From SD8 sp035528475 (GTDB lineage: Archaea; Halobacteriota; Methanomicrobia; Methanomicrobiales; Methanospirillaceae), in NCBI GenBank assembly GCA_035528475.1, contig DATKYO010000118.1, forward strand, positions 1-38,086: a DNA stretch of 38,086 nucleotides, read 5' to 3'. Each line of letters opens with the position of its first letter. The stretch's first letter is position 1. The notes beneath the pieces were generated by a model. It saw only the letters and a program-made list of their open reading frames with translations, did no database searches and had not been told where the DNA came from. The translations under genes were made by a program, and so were the position numbers. Shown piece by piece: positions 1-9,171 of the stretch.

Positions 1-286
1 TAAATCATTCTCTCTACCAGGTTTGTTCACTATTATCAGGATTTATCAAAGATTAAGGAATTCCGCTTCGTTGAAATCCTATCCCCAAAAAAAATTCTTT
101 GAGATTTGAGGGATCGGTCAATGGGATAGATGAGACACTTCAACAATAGGGGGGCTATCAAATTCCAACTAAAGGGTAGGGTTGATCTTACACAATCACC
201 TGTTTAATGGGGATTTATTCAAGAGAGATTTATTCCATCAAGTAAAATTAATATATCCGATGTCTTATAATCGTACATTGATACAC
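1..286. other. Left-edge stretch without a recognised gene
   Basis: AT-rich sequence with frequent stops on both strands. I see no convincing coding frame, RNA or repeat. It leads into the small secreted-protein gene that starts at 287. Confidence 0.5.
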
Positions 287-670
287 ATGAAAATAGTATC
301 TAAAAAAATTTTATTCATCGCCCTTTTATTTTTTATCATTATTAGTTCTCCCGCTATGGCTTTAAGCAGAGATGAAGTATTATCCCGGTTTTCTTCCAGG
401 ATAACCCCAGAGTTGCCAACAACTTTACCATTTGCGGAATTATCCCGGTCTTCTTCCAGGATGAACTCATAGTTGCAGGTAATTTCAACATTTGCTGAAA
501 TTGAATTTCCCAAATCTCACTATTTTTGTCCTCCGGATGTCCCAGTTGGAGAAGTCCAATACCAGTTAGTTACTTATATCGACTTTTACGGAGATCAGTG
601 TTCAGGTCCGATAGGTATTGATGAATTGGGAAGAAGGATTGTTTTCTGTGAAGATTGCCACTGCCCCTAG
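287..670 (+). pseudogene. Small secreted Cys-rich protein gene interrupted by an in-frame amber codon
   Basis: The ATG at 287 opens a clear signal peptide (MKIVSKK, a hydrophobic core, then SSPAMA). Reading continues in the same frame through a single TAG at 470-472 to a second stop at 668-670, giving about 127 codons. The part beyond the TAG is Cys-rich (a FCPP motif, later DQC and FCEDCHC) and looks like real protein, so the two open pieces are best read as one gene. The TAG lies in the second copy of a 60-bp tandem repeat; the matching codon in copy one is GAG (410-412), so one G-to-T change would create it. No family was recognised. Read-through is possible but nothing here supports it. 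No good ribosome binding site precedes 287. Confidence 0.5.
381..500 (+). repeat. 60-bp imperfect tandem duplication (two copies)
   Basis: 381-440 and 441-500 match at 46 of 60 positions by direct comparison, with the first 20 bases almost identical (tatcccggt, then ttcttccaggat). The period of 60 keeps the reading frame, so the protein carries a 20-residue repeat beginning LSR-SSR. The copies have diverged, so the duplication is not recent. Confidence 0.8.
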
Positions 671-672
671 AA

Positions 673-690
673 CACTCCCATTTGGGAGTG
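673..690 (+). terminator. Terminator-like hairpin after the broken secreted-protein gene
   Basis: CACTCCCA, two Ts, then TGGGAGTG: a perfect 8-bp inverted repeat with a minimal loop, starting three bases after the stop at 670 and followed by the T-rich ataattttat. Archaeal termination relies mainly on T-rich tracts, so the function of the stem is inferred. Confidence 0.5.
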
Positions 691-867
691 ATAATTTTAT
701 AAAGATTTTAAATATCGGCTCTGTATATCTCTTTGACTTATAGCCTGTATTTTCTGGCCTTGTGGTCCTCTCCATATTTCCTTTCTAGGATAATGAATAT
801 GCATTCAACCTTATTTCGTTGATGATACATCTCGAAATCGAACGATTCTGATATTCTCTTTCGATAG

Positions 868-1083
868 TCAATTTCTTTTTATTATCGCCTCTCCCTGGTC
901 ATCTGGGCAAAGTCCCCTGATGCAGGTGTCCCGCGCCCGGTGGATAAAACCGCACAAGGACCTTTTCCAAAATCATACCGATTGGAAGGAAAACAGTTAA
1001 ATGCCTGGCTTAAATACCATATCGAGGAAGTATTCCCCAATAGTGCAGATATGGGTATTCCAATAGTTAAATATGGAGAATGA
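868..1083 (+). pseudogene. Coding-like remnant, possible C-terminal gene fragment
   Basis: The frame is open from the TAG at 865-867 to TGA at 1081-1083. The only usual start is a GTG at 940, giving 47 residues that include KSYRLEGKQLNAWLKYHIEE, which reads like genuine protein. It ends 22 bases before tRNA-Arg. No family was recognised. It may be the tail of a gene whose front has been lost, or a chance frame. The rest of 691-1105 shows nothing I can name. Confidence 0.3.
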
Positions 1084-1105
1084 CCAACATGTATTGCTAC
1101 TCCGG

Positions 1106-1180
1106 GGGCTTGTGGCTTAGCCTGGATAGAGCGCCGGGCTTCTAACCCGGATGTCGGGGGTTCGAATCCCTCCAAGCCCG
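1106..1180 (+). tRNA. tRNA-Arg (anticodon TCT)
   Basis: Cloverleaf read directly: acceptor GGGCTTG (1106-1112) pairs with CAAGCCC (1173-1179), with discriminator G at 1180. The D arm contains AGCCTGGATAGAGC. The anticodon stem CCGGG/CCCGG encloses the loop CTTCTAA, so the anticodon is TCT (reads AGA). The T arm has loop TTCGAAT. CCA is not encoded, as is common in archaea. It lies convergent to the nusA end of the RNA polymerase operon. Confidence 0.95.
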
Positions 1181-1215
1181 TCTTTTAAAAAAATTAAAAA
1201 AGATATACTGATTCT

Positions 1216-1662
1216 TTATTCCGCCACATCTGTGACCAGAAGAACATCTGCAATATCATGTTGTCTCTGGGCAAGTTTCTTGGCTTTGAAGATGTTTTTA
1301 CCCTCCTTGCCTATCGCGATACCACGGTCTTCATCGTTGACCTCGATATATGCTACAAGGGATCCTTCATCCTCTTCTAATGTCACCAAAGTCACTTTGG
1401 CTGGAAGGAAACAATTCCTGAGGAACTGTTCGGGATCCGGGGAGTACTCCACCACCTCGATCTTTTTGTCCATCACTTCCATGGCCTTCTTGATGCTGGA
1501 CCCGTTCCTGCCAATCGCCAGACCCATCTCTCCCGGGTTTATAACAAAGATCAGCCTGTTGTTTCTCTCATCGATTACACAGTCCCTGCTCCCTGCTCCG
1601 GTGAGCCGCTCAAACTGGGAAATCAGGCGCATACAGTCTTCTGTAAGGATTACTTCCGGCAT
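1216..1662 (-). CDS. nusA: Archaeal NusA-like transcription factor (KH domains)
   Basis: A 148-residue protein consisting essentially of two KH-type RNA-binding modules, each with its GxxG loop (AIGRNGSS in the first half, AIGKEGKN in the second). Archaeal NusA is this short; it lacks the N-terminal and S1 domains of the bacterial protein. It is thought to bind nascent RNA during elongation or termination. It is the last gene of the rpo operon here, two bases after eL30, with gagggcg in front of the ATG. In many archaea S12, S7 and elongation factor genes follow; here the next feature is a convergent tRNA. Confidence 0.93.
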   Translation of the reverse strand: MPEVILTEDCMRLISQFERLTGAGSRDCVIDERNNRLIFVINPGEMGLAIGRNGSSIKKAMEVMDKKIEVVEYSPDPEQFLRNCFLPAKVTLVTLEEDEGSLVAYIEVNDEDRGIAIGKEGKNIFKAKKLAQRQHDIADVLLVTDVAE

Positions 1663-1664
1663 GT

Positions 1665-1955
1665 TTACGCCCTCTTGAGATTAAGAATATCTGATTCTCC
1701 GGGATCCACGATTGCCAGGGCACTCACCATGAACGGTTTTCCGCAGGCCTTCCCCAGTTGTACGCTTGATCCATCAAAGGTATAGACAAACAGGTCTTCT
1801 TTTGCTGTAATCATTTCTTTGAAATTTTTAGGACAATTTTTTGCAATGACCACTATCTGGGCCTTGCCATCCTGTATACATTGTTCGGTTTTGTTCTGAC
1901 CAAGAAGGACATCGCCTGTCTTGATGGCTCTTCGTAGCGAAGCATTAAAGTCCAT
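1665..1955 (-). CDS. rpl30e: Large ribosomal subunit protein eL30
   Basis: A 96-residue member of the L7Ae/L30e fold, an RNA-binding ribosomal protein found in archaea and eukaryotes. Family features seen: the basic N-terminal helix, a GKAQIVVIAKN strand-turn, and the late LGKACGKPF segment. Its place between rpoA2 and nusA is the standard archaeal arrangement. It starts 10 bases after the rpoA2 stop with an aggag ribosome binding site. Length is normal for the family. Confidence 0.95.
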   Translation of the reverse strand: MDFNASLRRAIKTGDVLLGQNKTEQCIQDGKAQIVVIAKNCPKNFKEMITAKEDLFVYTFDGSSVQLGKACGKPFMVSALAIVDPGESDILNLKRA

Positions 1956-1965
1956 TACAATTCTC

Positions 1966-3129
1966 CTAGTTCAAAGGTTTCGCGATAAGTTTGACATCTC
2001 CGGTGCCCATCTGTATAGGCTGGCCCACAATGACGTTTTCAGTGACTCCATTCAGTTCATCCACTTCATTGGCCACGGCAGCATCAAGCAGGTGATTGAC
2101 AGTAACCTCGAAGGCTGCACGGGATAGGACACTCTCCTTTTCACCGGCAATTCCATGCCTTCCGATCTGCTTTACCTCGCCGTCCATACACATCATATCA
2201 GCAACAAGCATGATATGCCGGACGTCCACGAGAATACCCTGCTCTGATAGAGTGGAAACCGCCTCGTAAATGATGGCATTCCGGGCCGCTTCAATGCCGA
2301 GCACGTGAGATATCTCGCTGATATTGTTGGTGCGGGTACGGGTTGTATCCACTCCTTCAACATCAAAGACATCTTTTAGGTTAGAGCCTTCAGTATAAAG
2401 TATATACTCTCCGCTCTCCTTTCTGACCACTACACGCTCAATATCATCGATACCCTGCACGACGACATTCCTGACATGTTCTGCAAGCTGGAAAAGGTTC
2501 TGATAGCTTTCCCGGTTTTTTGGCGTGAATATGATCGTTGCTTTATTCTCACCCTCTTCGTACGCGAAATCCCTGTAATGCCGGTGTTCACGCATCTTCC
2601 GGGGAGCTACCTCAACAATTGTGGAGACCGGGATCTTGCGTTTTTCGCAGACTGCAGTGTTTAAATGGACTACAATCTGCATATTCTCCATATCTATGGT
2701 GATATCCCCGAATTCATGCAGGGGGGCGGCTTCAATCTGCCAGCTAACCTCCCTGGCTTTGTCCCTGTCCCCCGAATACTCCGATTTTAAATAGATGGTC
2801 ATGGTTGGTGTGCTCGGCTCCTTCCGTGCATCCATTATCTCTATCAGGCGGGGAAGACCCAGGGTTACGTTGATCTCAGCAACACCCGCGTAATGGAATG
2901 TCCGCATCGTCATCTGGGTTCCGGGCTCACCTATCGACTGGGCTGCGATAACACCCACTGCCTCACATGGCTCAATACGAGTGTTCTGGTATTCATTGAT
3001 CACCCGCGAAAGCACAGCTTCAAACTTTTCAGCGGAAATGTCCCGTCCGGCCAAATATTTATTCAGCTGCTCTTTGGTTTTAACGGGAAGTTCCGCCTCT
3101 TTGATCATAGTATCATATTCAGGCAGCAT
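1966..3129 (-). CDS. rpoA2: DNA-directed RNA polymerase subunit A''
   Basis: 387 residues, corresponding to the C-terminal third of bacterial beta' / eukaryotic Rpb1. Near the N-terminus it carries the trigger-loop region (AAQSIGEPGTQMTMRTFHYAG), the mobile element that closes on the incoming nucleotide. The C-terminal half includes the conserved GIEAARNAI and RHIMLVADMM segments. It assembles with A' to form the clamp and active-site side of the enzyme. The ATG at 3129 follows a strong ggaggtg site lying inside the end of rpoA1, so the two are probably translationally coupled. Confidence 0.97.
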   Translation of the reverse strand: MLPEYDTMIKEAELPVKTKEQLNKYLAGRDISAEKFEAVLSRVINEYQNTRIEPCEAVGVIAAQSIGEPGTQMTMRTFHYAGVAEINVTLGLPRLIEIMDARKEPSTPTMTIYLKSEYSGDRDKAREVSWQIEAAPLHEFGDITIDMENMQIVVHLNTAVCEKRKIPVSTIVEVAPRKMREHRHYRDFAYEEGENKATIIFTPKNRESYQNLFQLAEHVRNVVVQGIDDIERVVVRKESGEYILYTEGSNLKDVFDVEGVDTTRTRTNNISEISHVLGIEAARNAIIYEAVSTLSEQGILVDVRHIMLVADMMCMDGEVKQIGRHGIAGEKESVLSRAAFEVTVNHLLDAAVANEVDELNGVTENVIVGQPIQMGTGDVKLIAKPLN

Positions 3130-3132
3130 CTC

Positions 3133-5772
3133 TTACACCTCCTCCTTGAGTACGCTTTCCACAATACCCTTGACATCAACAGGATCCCCGAAACTGCTCT
3201 TCATGGGATCAGTTCCGTCCTCGCCATAACGGAACTGGATTATCCTCCCACCGGTGGTGCGGACTGACCCGTCATAGGCCACCTTGAGATCCTGCAGAGC
3301 ATTGATCATACGCCGCTGGAGGTACCCGCTCTGTGAAGTACGGACTGCAGTGTCCACCAGACCTTCCCTTCCCCCTATGGCATGGAAGAAAAACTCAGTT
3401 GGATTGAGACCTCCCTTGTAGCTGTGCATGATGAATCCGTGCGCATCGGATCCGCGGTCCCCTTTCTTGAAATGTGGAAGGGTGCGGTCGTCGTATCCTC
3501 TCATAATCCGCTCCCCACGCACAGACTGTTGCCCCACACAACCCGCCATCTGGGTAAGGTTCAGCATCGAACCCCTGGCCCCGCTCACGGCCATGACCAC
3601 GGCGCTGTTGCCCAGCCCGAGGTGACGTCCGGCAATCTCTCCCGTCCTGTCCCTTGCCTTACCCAGCACCTGCATTATTTGCATTTCCAGTGTCTCTTCA
3701 GGTGTTCGGCCTGGCATGGGCTCCAGTTGCCCGTCCTCGTAAATCTTGATCCTTCTCTGGACATCAAAGACCGCATTCTGGAGAACTTCGTCGATCTGCC
3801 CGTATTCAGTCTTACTCAGGTCTTCATCATCAATACCAAATGAGAAGCCGTCCATCATGATCGCCCTGATAGAAAGGTGGGTGATCTCATCAATGAACTT
3901 TGCCGCCCTCTTCGTTCCATACTGCCTGATAATGCGTTGCAAAATCTGCCCGTCGAATGCTCCAATCGCCTTTTTATCGATTGTTCCAGTCTCCAGGTTC
4001 CCATCTATAATTCGCACATACGCGTCGCGATCACACTGATCCTTTTTACAGGTGTCACAGTTCTGGCAGGAACTGGCCTTGAAGACCATGTTCAGGTCAT
4101 CGGGAAGAATTAATGAGAAGACCTGCTTGTTGGACCATTTCGGAATGTTTTCCTCTGTTTTTCCGGGCGCAGGGAGATGCTCAATATTGACATGCTTAAG
4201 CAGGTAGAGGGCATCTCCTTTGGAAAACCAGCGCAACTGATTGGTCATAAGGAAAATCCCTGATACATGGTCATGAATGCCTCCGATAATCGGGCCGCCG
4301 AAACGCGGTGAACGAATGTTTTCCTCCACGCAGACCAGGATAGCCGCTTCGGCACGGGCTTCCTCAGTCTGCGGGATATGAAGGTTCATTTCATCGCCAT
4401 CGAAATCCGCGTTATAGGGGGGACAGACAGCAGGATTCAAACGGAACGTCCGCCCGGGCATTATCCTTACCCGATGGGCCATGATGCTCATCCTGTGCAG
4501 TGACGGCTGGCGGTTGAAGAGTACAATATCACCATTTCGTAACTGTCTCTCCACGGTCCAGCCGGGCTCGAGCGTCTCTGCAACGGTCTCCAGGTTTCCT
4601 TCTGCCAGTCGCATCCTGCGTTTATCCGGCCTTATGACATAATTGGCACCGCAGGGTTGATCCAGGGATACCCTGACCGGCCCGTTCATAACCAGCTGCC
4701 GGAGTTCCTCGATATTATAATGAGTGACATGCACAGGCAGGGACATCTCGTTGGCTACCGCAAGCGGAATGCCCACCTCTATTATGCTCAGGTTCGGGTC
4801 AGGAGAAATAACGGTACGGGCTGAAAAGTTCACCCTTTTCCCTGACAGAGATCCCCGGAACCTTCCGTCTTTTCCTTTAAGGCGCTGTGAGAGGGTCTTT
4901 AAGGGTCTGCCACTGCGGTGCCGGGCAGGGGGACAGCCGGCAACTTCGTTGTCCAGATAGGTAGTGACATGATACTGGAGAAGCTCCCACAGGTCCTCGA
5001 TAATCAGCTGTGGTGCTCCTGCGTCCTGGTTTTCTTTGAAACGCTGGTTGATACGGATGATGTCCACCAGTTTATGGGTAAGGTCATCCTCGGATCTCTG
5101 ACCGTTTTCCAGAATAATAGAGGGACGCATGGTTACCGGTGGCACCGGAAGTACGGTGAGGATAGTCCATTCCGGCCGGGCGACGTCCGGGTTAATCCCA
5201 AGGTGCTTTAGATCGTCGTCGGGTATCCTCTCCAGGCGGGCGCGGATGTCTGCAGGAGTGAGCTTGTGCTCGATCTTCTTTCCTTCCTCAACCATTACCT
5301 CGGAAAAAGTTGTAGGTTTCTCGAAATTGATCTTTAACTGCTGTTCCCCGCAATGAGGGCATAACCGCTCCTTTTTGATATCTTTTTCAGAGAGAATCTC
5401 GCCGGTATTCTCCTCATCGCTGCCAATTACCTTCGTTATCTCCTCAGGGGAGAGGAGAAGTCTGCTGCAACTCCGGCATGTGACCCTGAGCAGCTTCCTG
5501 ATCAGCCGGGTATACCCTACATGAATCACCGGCTTTGCAAGTTCAATATGCCCGAAATGACCGGGGCACTCACTGGCTTTCTGGTCACATGTCTTGCAAC
5601 GGAGTCCGGGATCTATAACCCCAAGGTTCAGGTCCATCAACCCCTGCGGGTAAGGGAACCCGTCATCATCGTAGGTGTCTGCCCAGATGATCTTCCTCAC
5701 ACTCATTGTGCGTATTTCTTTCGGGGATAAGAGCCCGAATTCAATTCTTCCTATTCGTTTTGGACTCGGCAT
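3133..5772 (-). CDS. rpoA1: DNA-directed RNA polymerase subunit A'
   Basis: 879 residues, the N-terminal two thirds of the largest subunit. The catalytic metal-binding loop NADFDGDEM is at about 454-462 (Asp456, Asp458, Asp460 bind the active-site Mg). Zinc sites are visible in the clamp: C59-x2-C62-x6-C69-x2-H72, and the pairs C99/C102 and C138/C141. A further Cys cluster (CQNCDTCKKDQC) sits near residue 560-580. The ATG follows aggaggtga closely, and the gene starts 10 bases after rpoB1. Splitting of A into A' and A'' is the archaeal norm. Confidence 0.98.
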   Translation of the reverse strand: MPSPKRIGRIEFGLLSPKEIRTMSVRKIIWADTYDDDGFPYPQGLMDLNLGVIDPGLRCKTCDQKASECPGHFGHIELAKPVIHVGYTRLIRKLLRVTCRSCSRLLLSPEEITKVIGSDEENTGEILSEKDIKKERLCPHCGEQQLKINFEKPTTFSEVMVEEGKKIEHKLTPADIRARLERIPDDDLKHLGINPDVARPEWTILTVLPVPPVTMRPSIILENGQRSEDDLTHKLVDIIRINQRFKENQDAGAPQLIIEDLWELLQYHVTTYLDNEVAGCPPARHRSGRPLKTLSQRLKGKDGRFRGSLSGKRVNFSARTVISPDPNLSIIEVGIPLAVANEMSLPVHVTHYNIEELRQLVMNGPVRVSLDQPCGANYVIRPDKRRMRLAEGNLETVAETLEPGWTVERQLRNGDIVLFNRQPSLHRMSIMAHRVRIMPGRTFRLNPAVCPPYNADFDGDEMNLHIPQTEEARAEAAILVCVEENIRSPRFGGPIIGGIHDHVSGIFLMTNQLRWFSKGDALYLLKHVNIEHLPAPGKTEENIPKWSNKQVFSLILPDDLNMVFKASSCQNCDTCKKDQCDRDAYVRIIDGNLETGTIDKKAIGAFDGQILQRIIRQYGTKRAAKFIDEITHLSIRAIMMDGFSFGIDDEDLSKTEYGQIDEVLQNAVFDVQRRIKIYEDGQLEPMPGRTPEETLEMQIMQVLGKARDRTGEIAGRHLGLGNSAVVMAVSGARGSMLNLTQMAGCVGQQSVRGERIMRGYDDRTLPHFKKGDRGSDAHGFIMHSYKGGLNPTEFFFHAIGGREGLVDTAVRTSQSGYLQRRMINALQDLKVAYDGSVRTTGGRIIQFRYGEDGTDPMKSSFGDPVDVKGIVESVLKEEV

Positions 5773-5782
5773 GATTCACCTC

Positions 5783-7597
5783 CTAGACTACATCCTCCAG
5801 TCTCATCCGCGGTGCGATACCCATACTCTTCATCTCGTCAAGCAGGAGTTTGAAGGCATACGACATCTCCACAGGGTAAATGTCAGTCTCGCCTCCGCAG
5901 GCCAGGCACCTTGTAGTGTTGGCCCTTCGGTCAAGCATTGCCACCATACCGCAATGGGCGCAGACAAATTCCTGCACCTTGTCCGATTCGTCTAACAGCC
6001 GCTCTTTTAATGCCATGGCTGCGCCATGTCCGATCATCACATCGCGCTCCATCTCACCGAAACGCAGACCTCCTTCCCTGGCCCGGCCTTCGGTGGGCTG
6101 CCTGGTGAGAACCTGTACCGGACCCCTGGACCGGGCATGCATCTTTGAAGAGACCATATGGTAGAGCTTCTGGTAATAGATCACACCGACATAGATATCA
6201 GCCTCGAATTTCTTTCCGGTGATGCCGTCATACATGACTTCCCTTCCCGTGTGAGAATAGCCCAGGCTCTTGAGTGATTTGCGGAGATCTCCTTCCAGTT
6301 CTCCCGAGAATGCGGTCGCGTTAATCCGGCGCCCTTCGAGTGAACCGACCTTCCCGCCAATCGTTTCCAGCATGTGACCGACGGTCATACGGCTGGGGAT
6401 GGCATGGGGATTGATTACCAGGTCTGGAGCTATGCCCGCCTCGTTGAATGGCATGTCCTCCTGGGGAGCGATGTAGCCGATTACTCCTTTCTGCCCATGG
6501 CGGGATGCAAATTTGTCACCCACTTCAGGAATACGGAGATCACGGGTGCGAACCTTTACCAGGCGGGAACTGTTCTCCCCTTCGGTGATAATGACCGTGT
6601 CCACAATTCCATGCTCGTTGCTGCGCATGGTCACGGAAGTGTCCCTGCGTTTCTCCACGGTGATAAGATCACTTGTGGGTTCTTCCAGGAATCTTGGCGG
6701 TGAAGTTTTCCCAATCAGGACGTCTTTTTCGTTGACAACCGTTTCCGGGTTGATAACTCCATCGTCATCAAGATTCTTGTAACTCTCCGCACCGTGAGCC
6801 CCGGTTACTTCTTCGTCCGGAACCTCAATGCGATCGACCTGGCCACCCGGATATCGCCTCTCTTCACCCTCATAAGTCCTGAAGAAATGAGATCGCCCGA
6901 GGCCTCGTTCAATGGAGGCCTTGTTAAAGATAAGGGCATCTTCAATATTGTATCCTTCATAACTCAGAATGGCTACTACATAATTCTGGCCGCCGGGTCG
7001 ATCATCCGATCCGATAAGGTCAGAAGTCTGGGTATGGACGATCGGCCTCTGGGAATAATGAAGGAGGTGCCCGCGAGTATCAGGCCTGAGCTTCATGTTT
7101 GAAGCTCCGAACCCAAGGGCCTGTTTGACCATTCCCGCACCCATGGTAACCCTGGGACTAGCATTATGTTCAGGGAATGGCACATGGGCAGCTCCGATAC
7201 CAAGTATCAGTGATGGATCGATCTCAAGATGTGTATGTTCCGGGGTAATATCTTCAGGATGAATAGCAATAAAGAGATCTTCCTCCTCTTCTGCATCAAT
7301 GAGCTCGATTAGTCCTTTCTTGATGAAATAATCGAATTCTATCTCCTTGTTCTTGAGTTTTTGTAACTCCTCATCGGAAATGAGAGATTTCCCATCCTGC
7401 ATTACAATCAATGGCCTCCTGGCCCGCCCCCGGTCTGTATGCAGGATTACGTCATTATTAAATTCTTTATGGGATACATTGACCTCTGTAGAAAGGGCCC
7501 CCTGTCTTCGCATATTTCTGATATGGCCCACTAAAGCCTTCGGATCTTCGACAAGTCCGATAAGGGCGCCATCTACGAATACTCTTGCCTTTTTCAT
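5783..7597 (-). CDS. rpoB1: DNA-directed RNA polymerase subunit B'
   Basis: 604 residues, the C-terminal half of the second-largest subunit (bacterial beta, Rpb2). Seen: the SYEGYNIEDALIFNK block, GDKFASRHGQKG with active-site basic residues, the HARSRGPVQVLTRQP block, and a C-terminal zinc ribbon (CAHC ... CLAC). Methanogens typically encode B as two genes, as here. The ATG overlaps the rpoB2 stop by four bases (ATGA), consistent with coupled translation and 1:1 stoichiometry. Confidence 0.98.
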   Translation of the reverse strand: MKKARVFVDGALIGLVEDPKALVGHIRNMRRQGALSTEVNVSHKEFNNDVILHTDRGRARRPLIVMQDGKSLISDEELQKLKNKEIEFDYFIKKGLIELIDAEEEEDLFIAIHPEDITPEHTHLEIDPSLILGIGAAHVPFPEHNASPRVTMGAGMVKQALGFGASNMKLRPDTRGHLLHYSQRPIVHTQTSDLIGSDDRPGGQNYVVAILSYEGYNIEDALIFNKASIERGLGRSHFFRTYEGEERRYPGGQVDRIEVPDEEVTGAHGAESYKNLDDDGVINPETVVNEKDVLIGKTSPPRFLEEPTSDLITVEKRRDTSVTMRSNEHGIVDTVIITEGENSSRLVKVRTRDLRIPEVGDKFASRHGQKGVIGYIAPQEDMPFNEAGIAPDLVINPHAIPSRMTVGHMLETIGGKVGSLEGRRINATAFSGELEGDLRKSLKSLGYSHTGREVMYDGITGKKFEADIYVGVIYYQKLYHMVSSKMHARSRGPVQVLTRQPTEGRAREGGLRFGEMERDVMIGHGAAMALKERLLDESDKVQEFVCAHCGMVAMLDRRANTTRCLACGGETDIYPVEMSYAFKLLLDEMKSMGIAPRMRLEDVV

Positions 7598-9153
7598 CGG
7601 ATATCCCCCTTGATCTGCTCCACACCGAGGTTATAGAGCATTCTGACCACTTCGTCATCATCCGTAACCCCGCAGCTGATTTCCACCATCTGGGCAAAAT
7701 TTTTCACCAGTCCACAATTCGGACCTTCCGGGGTCTCACTTGGACAGATCCTGCCCCATTGGGTCGGGTGCAGATCTCGAGCCTCAAAATGAGGCTGTGA
7801 TCTGGAGAGAGGTGAAATCACCCTTCTCAAATGCGAAAGGACACTCATATGATCCACCCTGTCCAGAAGCTGCGAGACACCTGTTCTACCTCCCACCCAG
7901 TTTCCTGTAGCCAGGGGATGCAAAAGCCGTTCAGTAAGAACATCAGCACGAACCGCAGTTCCGATGGAAAGATCGCGATGACGCATACTGGCTCTTTCGA
8001 GCTGGTATTTGATGTCCCTGGTCAGCCGGTTTAAGGAGATTCGGAAAAGGTCCTCCATCAAGTCTCCGGCAAGCTTGAGCCGCTTGTTCGAGTAGTGGTC
8101 TTTGTCGTCGATGCGCCTCTTGTTTAACACAAGATCGAAACATGCTTCAGCCATTCTCCCCAGGAAATGGGCCTTCGCCAGGCGAACTCCTTCCACTGTT
8201 TCAATATAACCTTCATCGTCTTCCTTCATATTGAGGGGCATCAGGTAGTTTAAGTGTGGGAGAAGGTAGTTATCAAGAACGAACTCTGCTCTCTTCCTCT
8301 GGTAATCCCGGGTCTGGTTCGGGGCAAGTTTCTTGCCGACATACATTATGCCAGATTCCACATTGTCACAATCCGACTCTTCCAGATTTTGCATCATGTA
8401 GGTGAGAATGTCCTCATCTGTCGATACGGCGTTCACCACGTCATGATCACTTACCATTCCCAGTGCTCGCATCAAATCAACAAACTTGAGATGACCTGCA
8501 ACCGAGGGGAATGAAACCTCAAGCAGATTTTTCCGGTTTCTCTCCACAACGACCAGTGCCCGGTAGCCCCTGTACTGGGAGAATACCTTTGCCACATAGA
8601 TACGCTCATTGTAGCGCTCGGTATACTCGGTCATTATCTTGTTGGAGGCCAGATCTTCAAGCGTCATCAGGACGCGCTCGGTTCCGTTCACGATGAAGTA
8701 TCCTCCCGGATCGAGTGGGTCTTCTCCATGAATGACCCGCTCGTCGTCACTCATTCCATACAGATTGCACGGTACAGAACCGACCATAATTGGCAGCTGC
8801 CCGATGGTGGTACTGACTGGCTCCTGACGATCTTCACCCTGTACGAGGGTCAGTCCTAGATGGATGGGTGCGGCGTACGTAAGATTCCGCAACCGTGCTT
8901 CGCTTGGGAAGAGATCTCCCTGAGATCCGTCAGCCTCTCGTACAAGAGGCTTTTTGACCTCGATTTTTCCAAGTTCCACCCATACAGGCTCGTTACTCTT
9001 GCCACGAATCTCGATATCGGTCTCGATTACCTTCTGTTCATTTACAACTTTCTGTAAATTGTGCAGAACGAAATTGTTAAAGGAGTCAAGTTGGTGGCGG
9101 GCAACATGCTCTCGTGAAAAATACGCCTTTGATAATATGCTTCTGTCTATCAG
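7594..9153 (-). CDS. rpoB2: DNA-directed RNA polymerase subunit B'' with a non-standard start codon
   Basis: N-terminal half of the second-largest subunit (protrusion, lobe and fork regions; conserved SETPEGPNCGLVKN near the C-terminus). The first ATG/GTG/TTG in frame is GTG at 8979, giving only 461 residues. Upstream, the same frame still encodes the family N-terminus (IDRSILSKAYFSREHVARHQ, then LDSFNNFV) up to the rpoH stop at 9172-9174. Between that stop and 8979 there is no ATG, GTG or TTG. The likeliest initiators are CTG at 9153 or ATA at 9150, giving about 519 residues, a normal B'' length, with a G-rich run (aggcgggg) about 9 bases before. The start is therefore inferred; a base error or substitution is the alternative. 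Confidence 0.9.
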   Translation of the reverse strand: MIDRSILSKAYFSREHVARHQLDSFNNFVLHNLQKVVNEQKVIETDIEIRGKSNEPVWVELGKIEVKKPLVREADGSQGDLFPSEARLRNLTYAAPIHLGLTLVQGEDRQEPVSTTIGQLPIMVGSVPCNLYGMSDDERVIHGEDPLDPGGYFIVNGTERVLMTLEDLASNKIMTEYTERYNERIYVAKVFSQYRGYRALVVVERNRKNLLEVSFPSVAGHLKFVDLMRALGMVSDHDVVNAVSTDEDILTYMMQNLEESDCDNVESGIMYVGKKLAPNQTRDYQRKRAEFVLDNYLLPHLNYLMPLNMKEDDEGYIETVEGVRLAKAHFLGRMAEACFDLVLNKRRIDDKDHYSNKRLKLAGDLMEDLFRISLNRLTRDIKYQLERASMRHRDLSIGTAVRADVLTERLLHPLATGNWVGGRTGVSQLLDRVDHMSVLSHLRRVISPLSRSQPHFEARDLHPTQWGRICPSETPEGPNCGLVKNFAQMVEISCGVTDDDEVVRMLYNLGVEQIKGDIR

Positions 9154-9171
9154 AAAAATCAGCCCCGCCTT

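Noticed and set aside
470..472. Pyrrolysine at the in-frame TAG
   Set aside because: Pyrrolysine is known mainly in methylamine-using lineages, no methylamine methyltransferase context is present, and a GAG-to-TAG mutation explains the codon.
882..1175. 97-residue minus-strand ORF beginning MEGFEPPTSGLEARR
   Set aside because: It starts inside the antisense of tRNA-Arg, a well-known source of false ORFs, and the opposite strand has the more protein-like frame.
1151..1678. 175-residue plus-strand ORF
   Set aside because: It is the antisense of nusA, Ser-rich and without family features; its start lies inside the tRNA.
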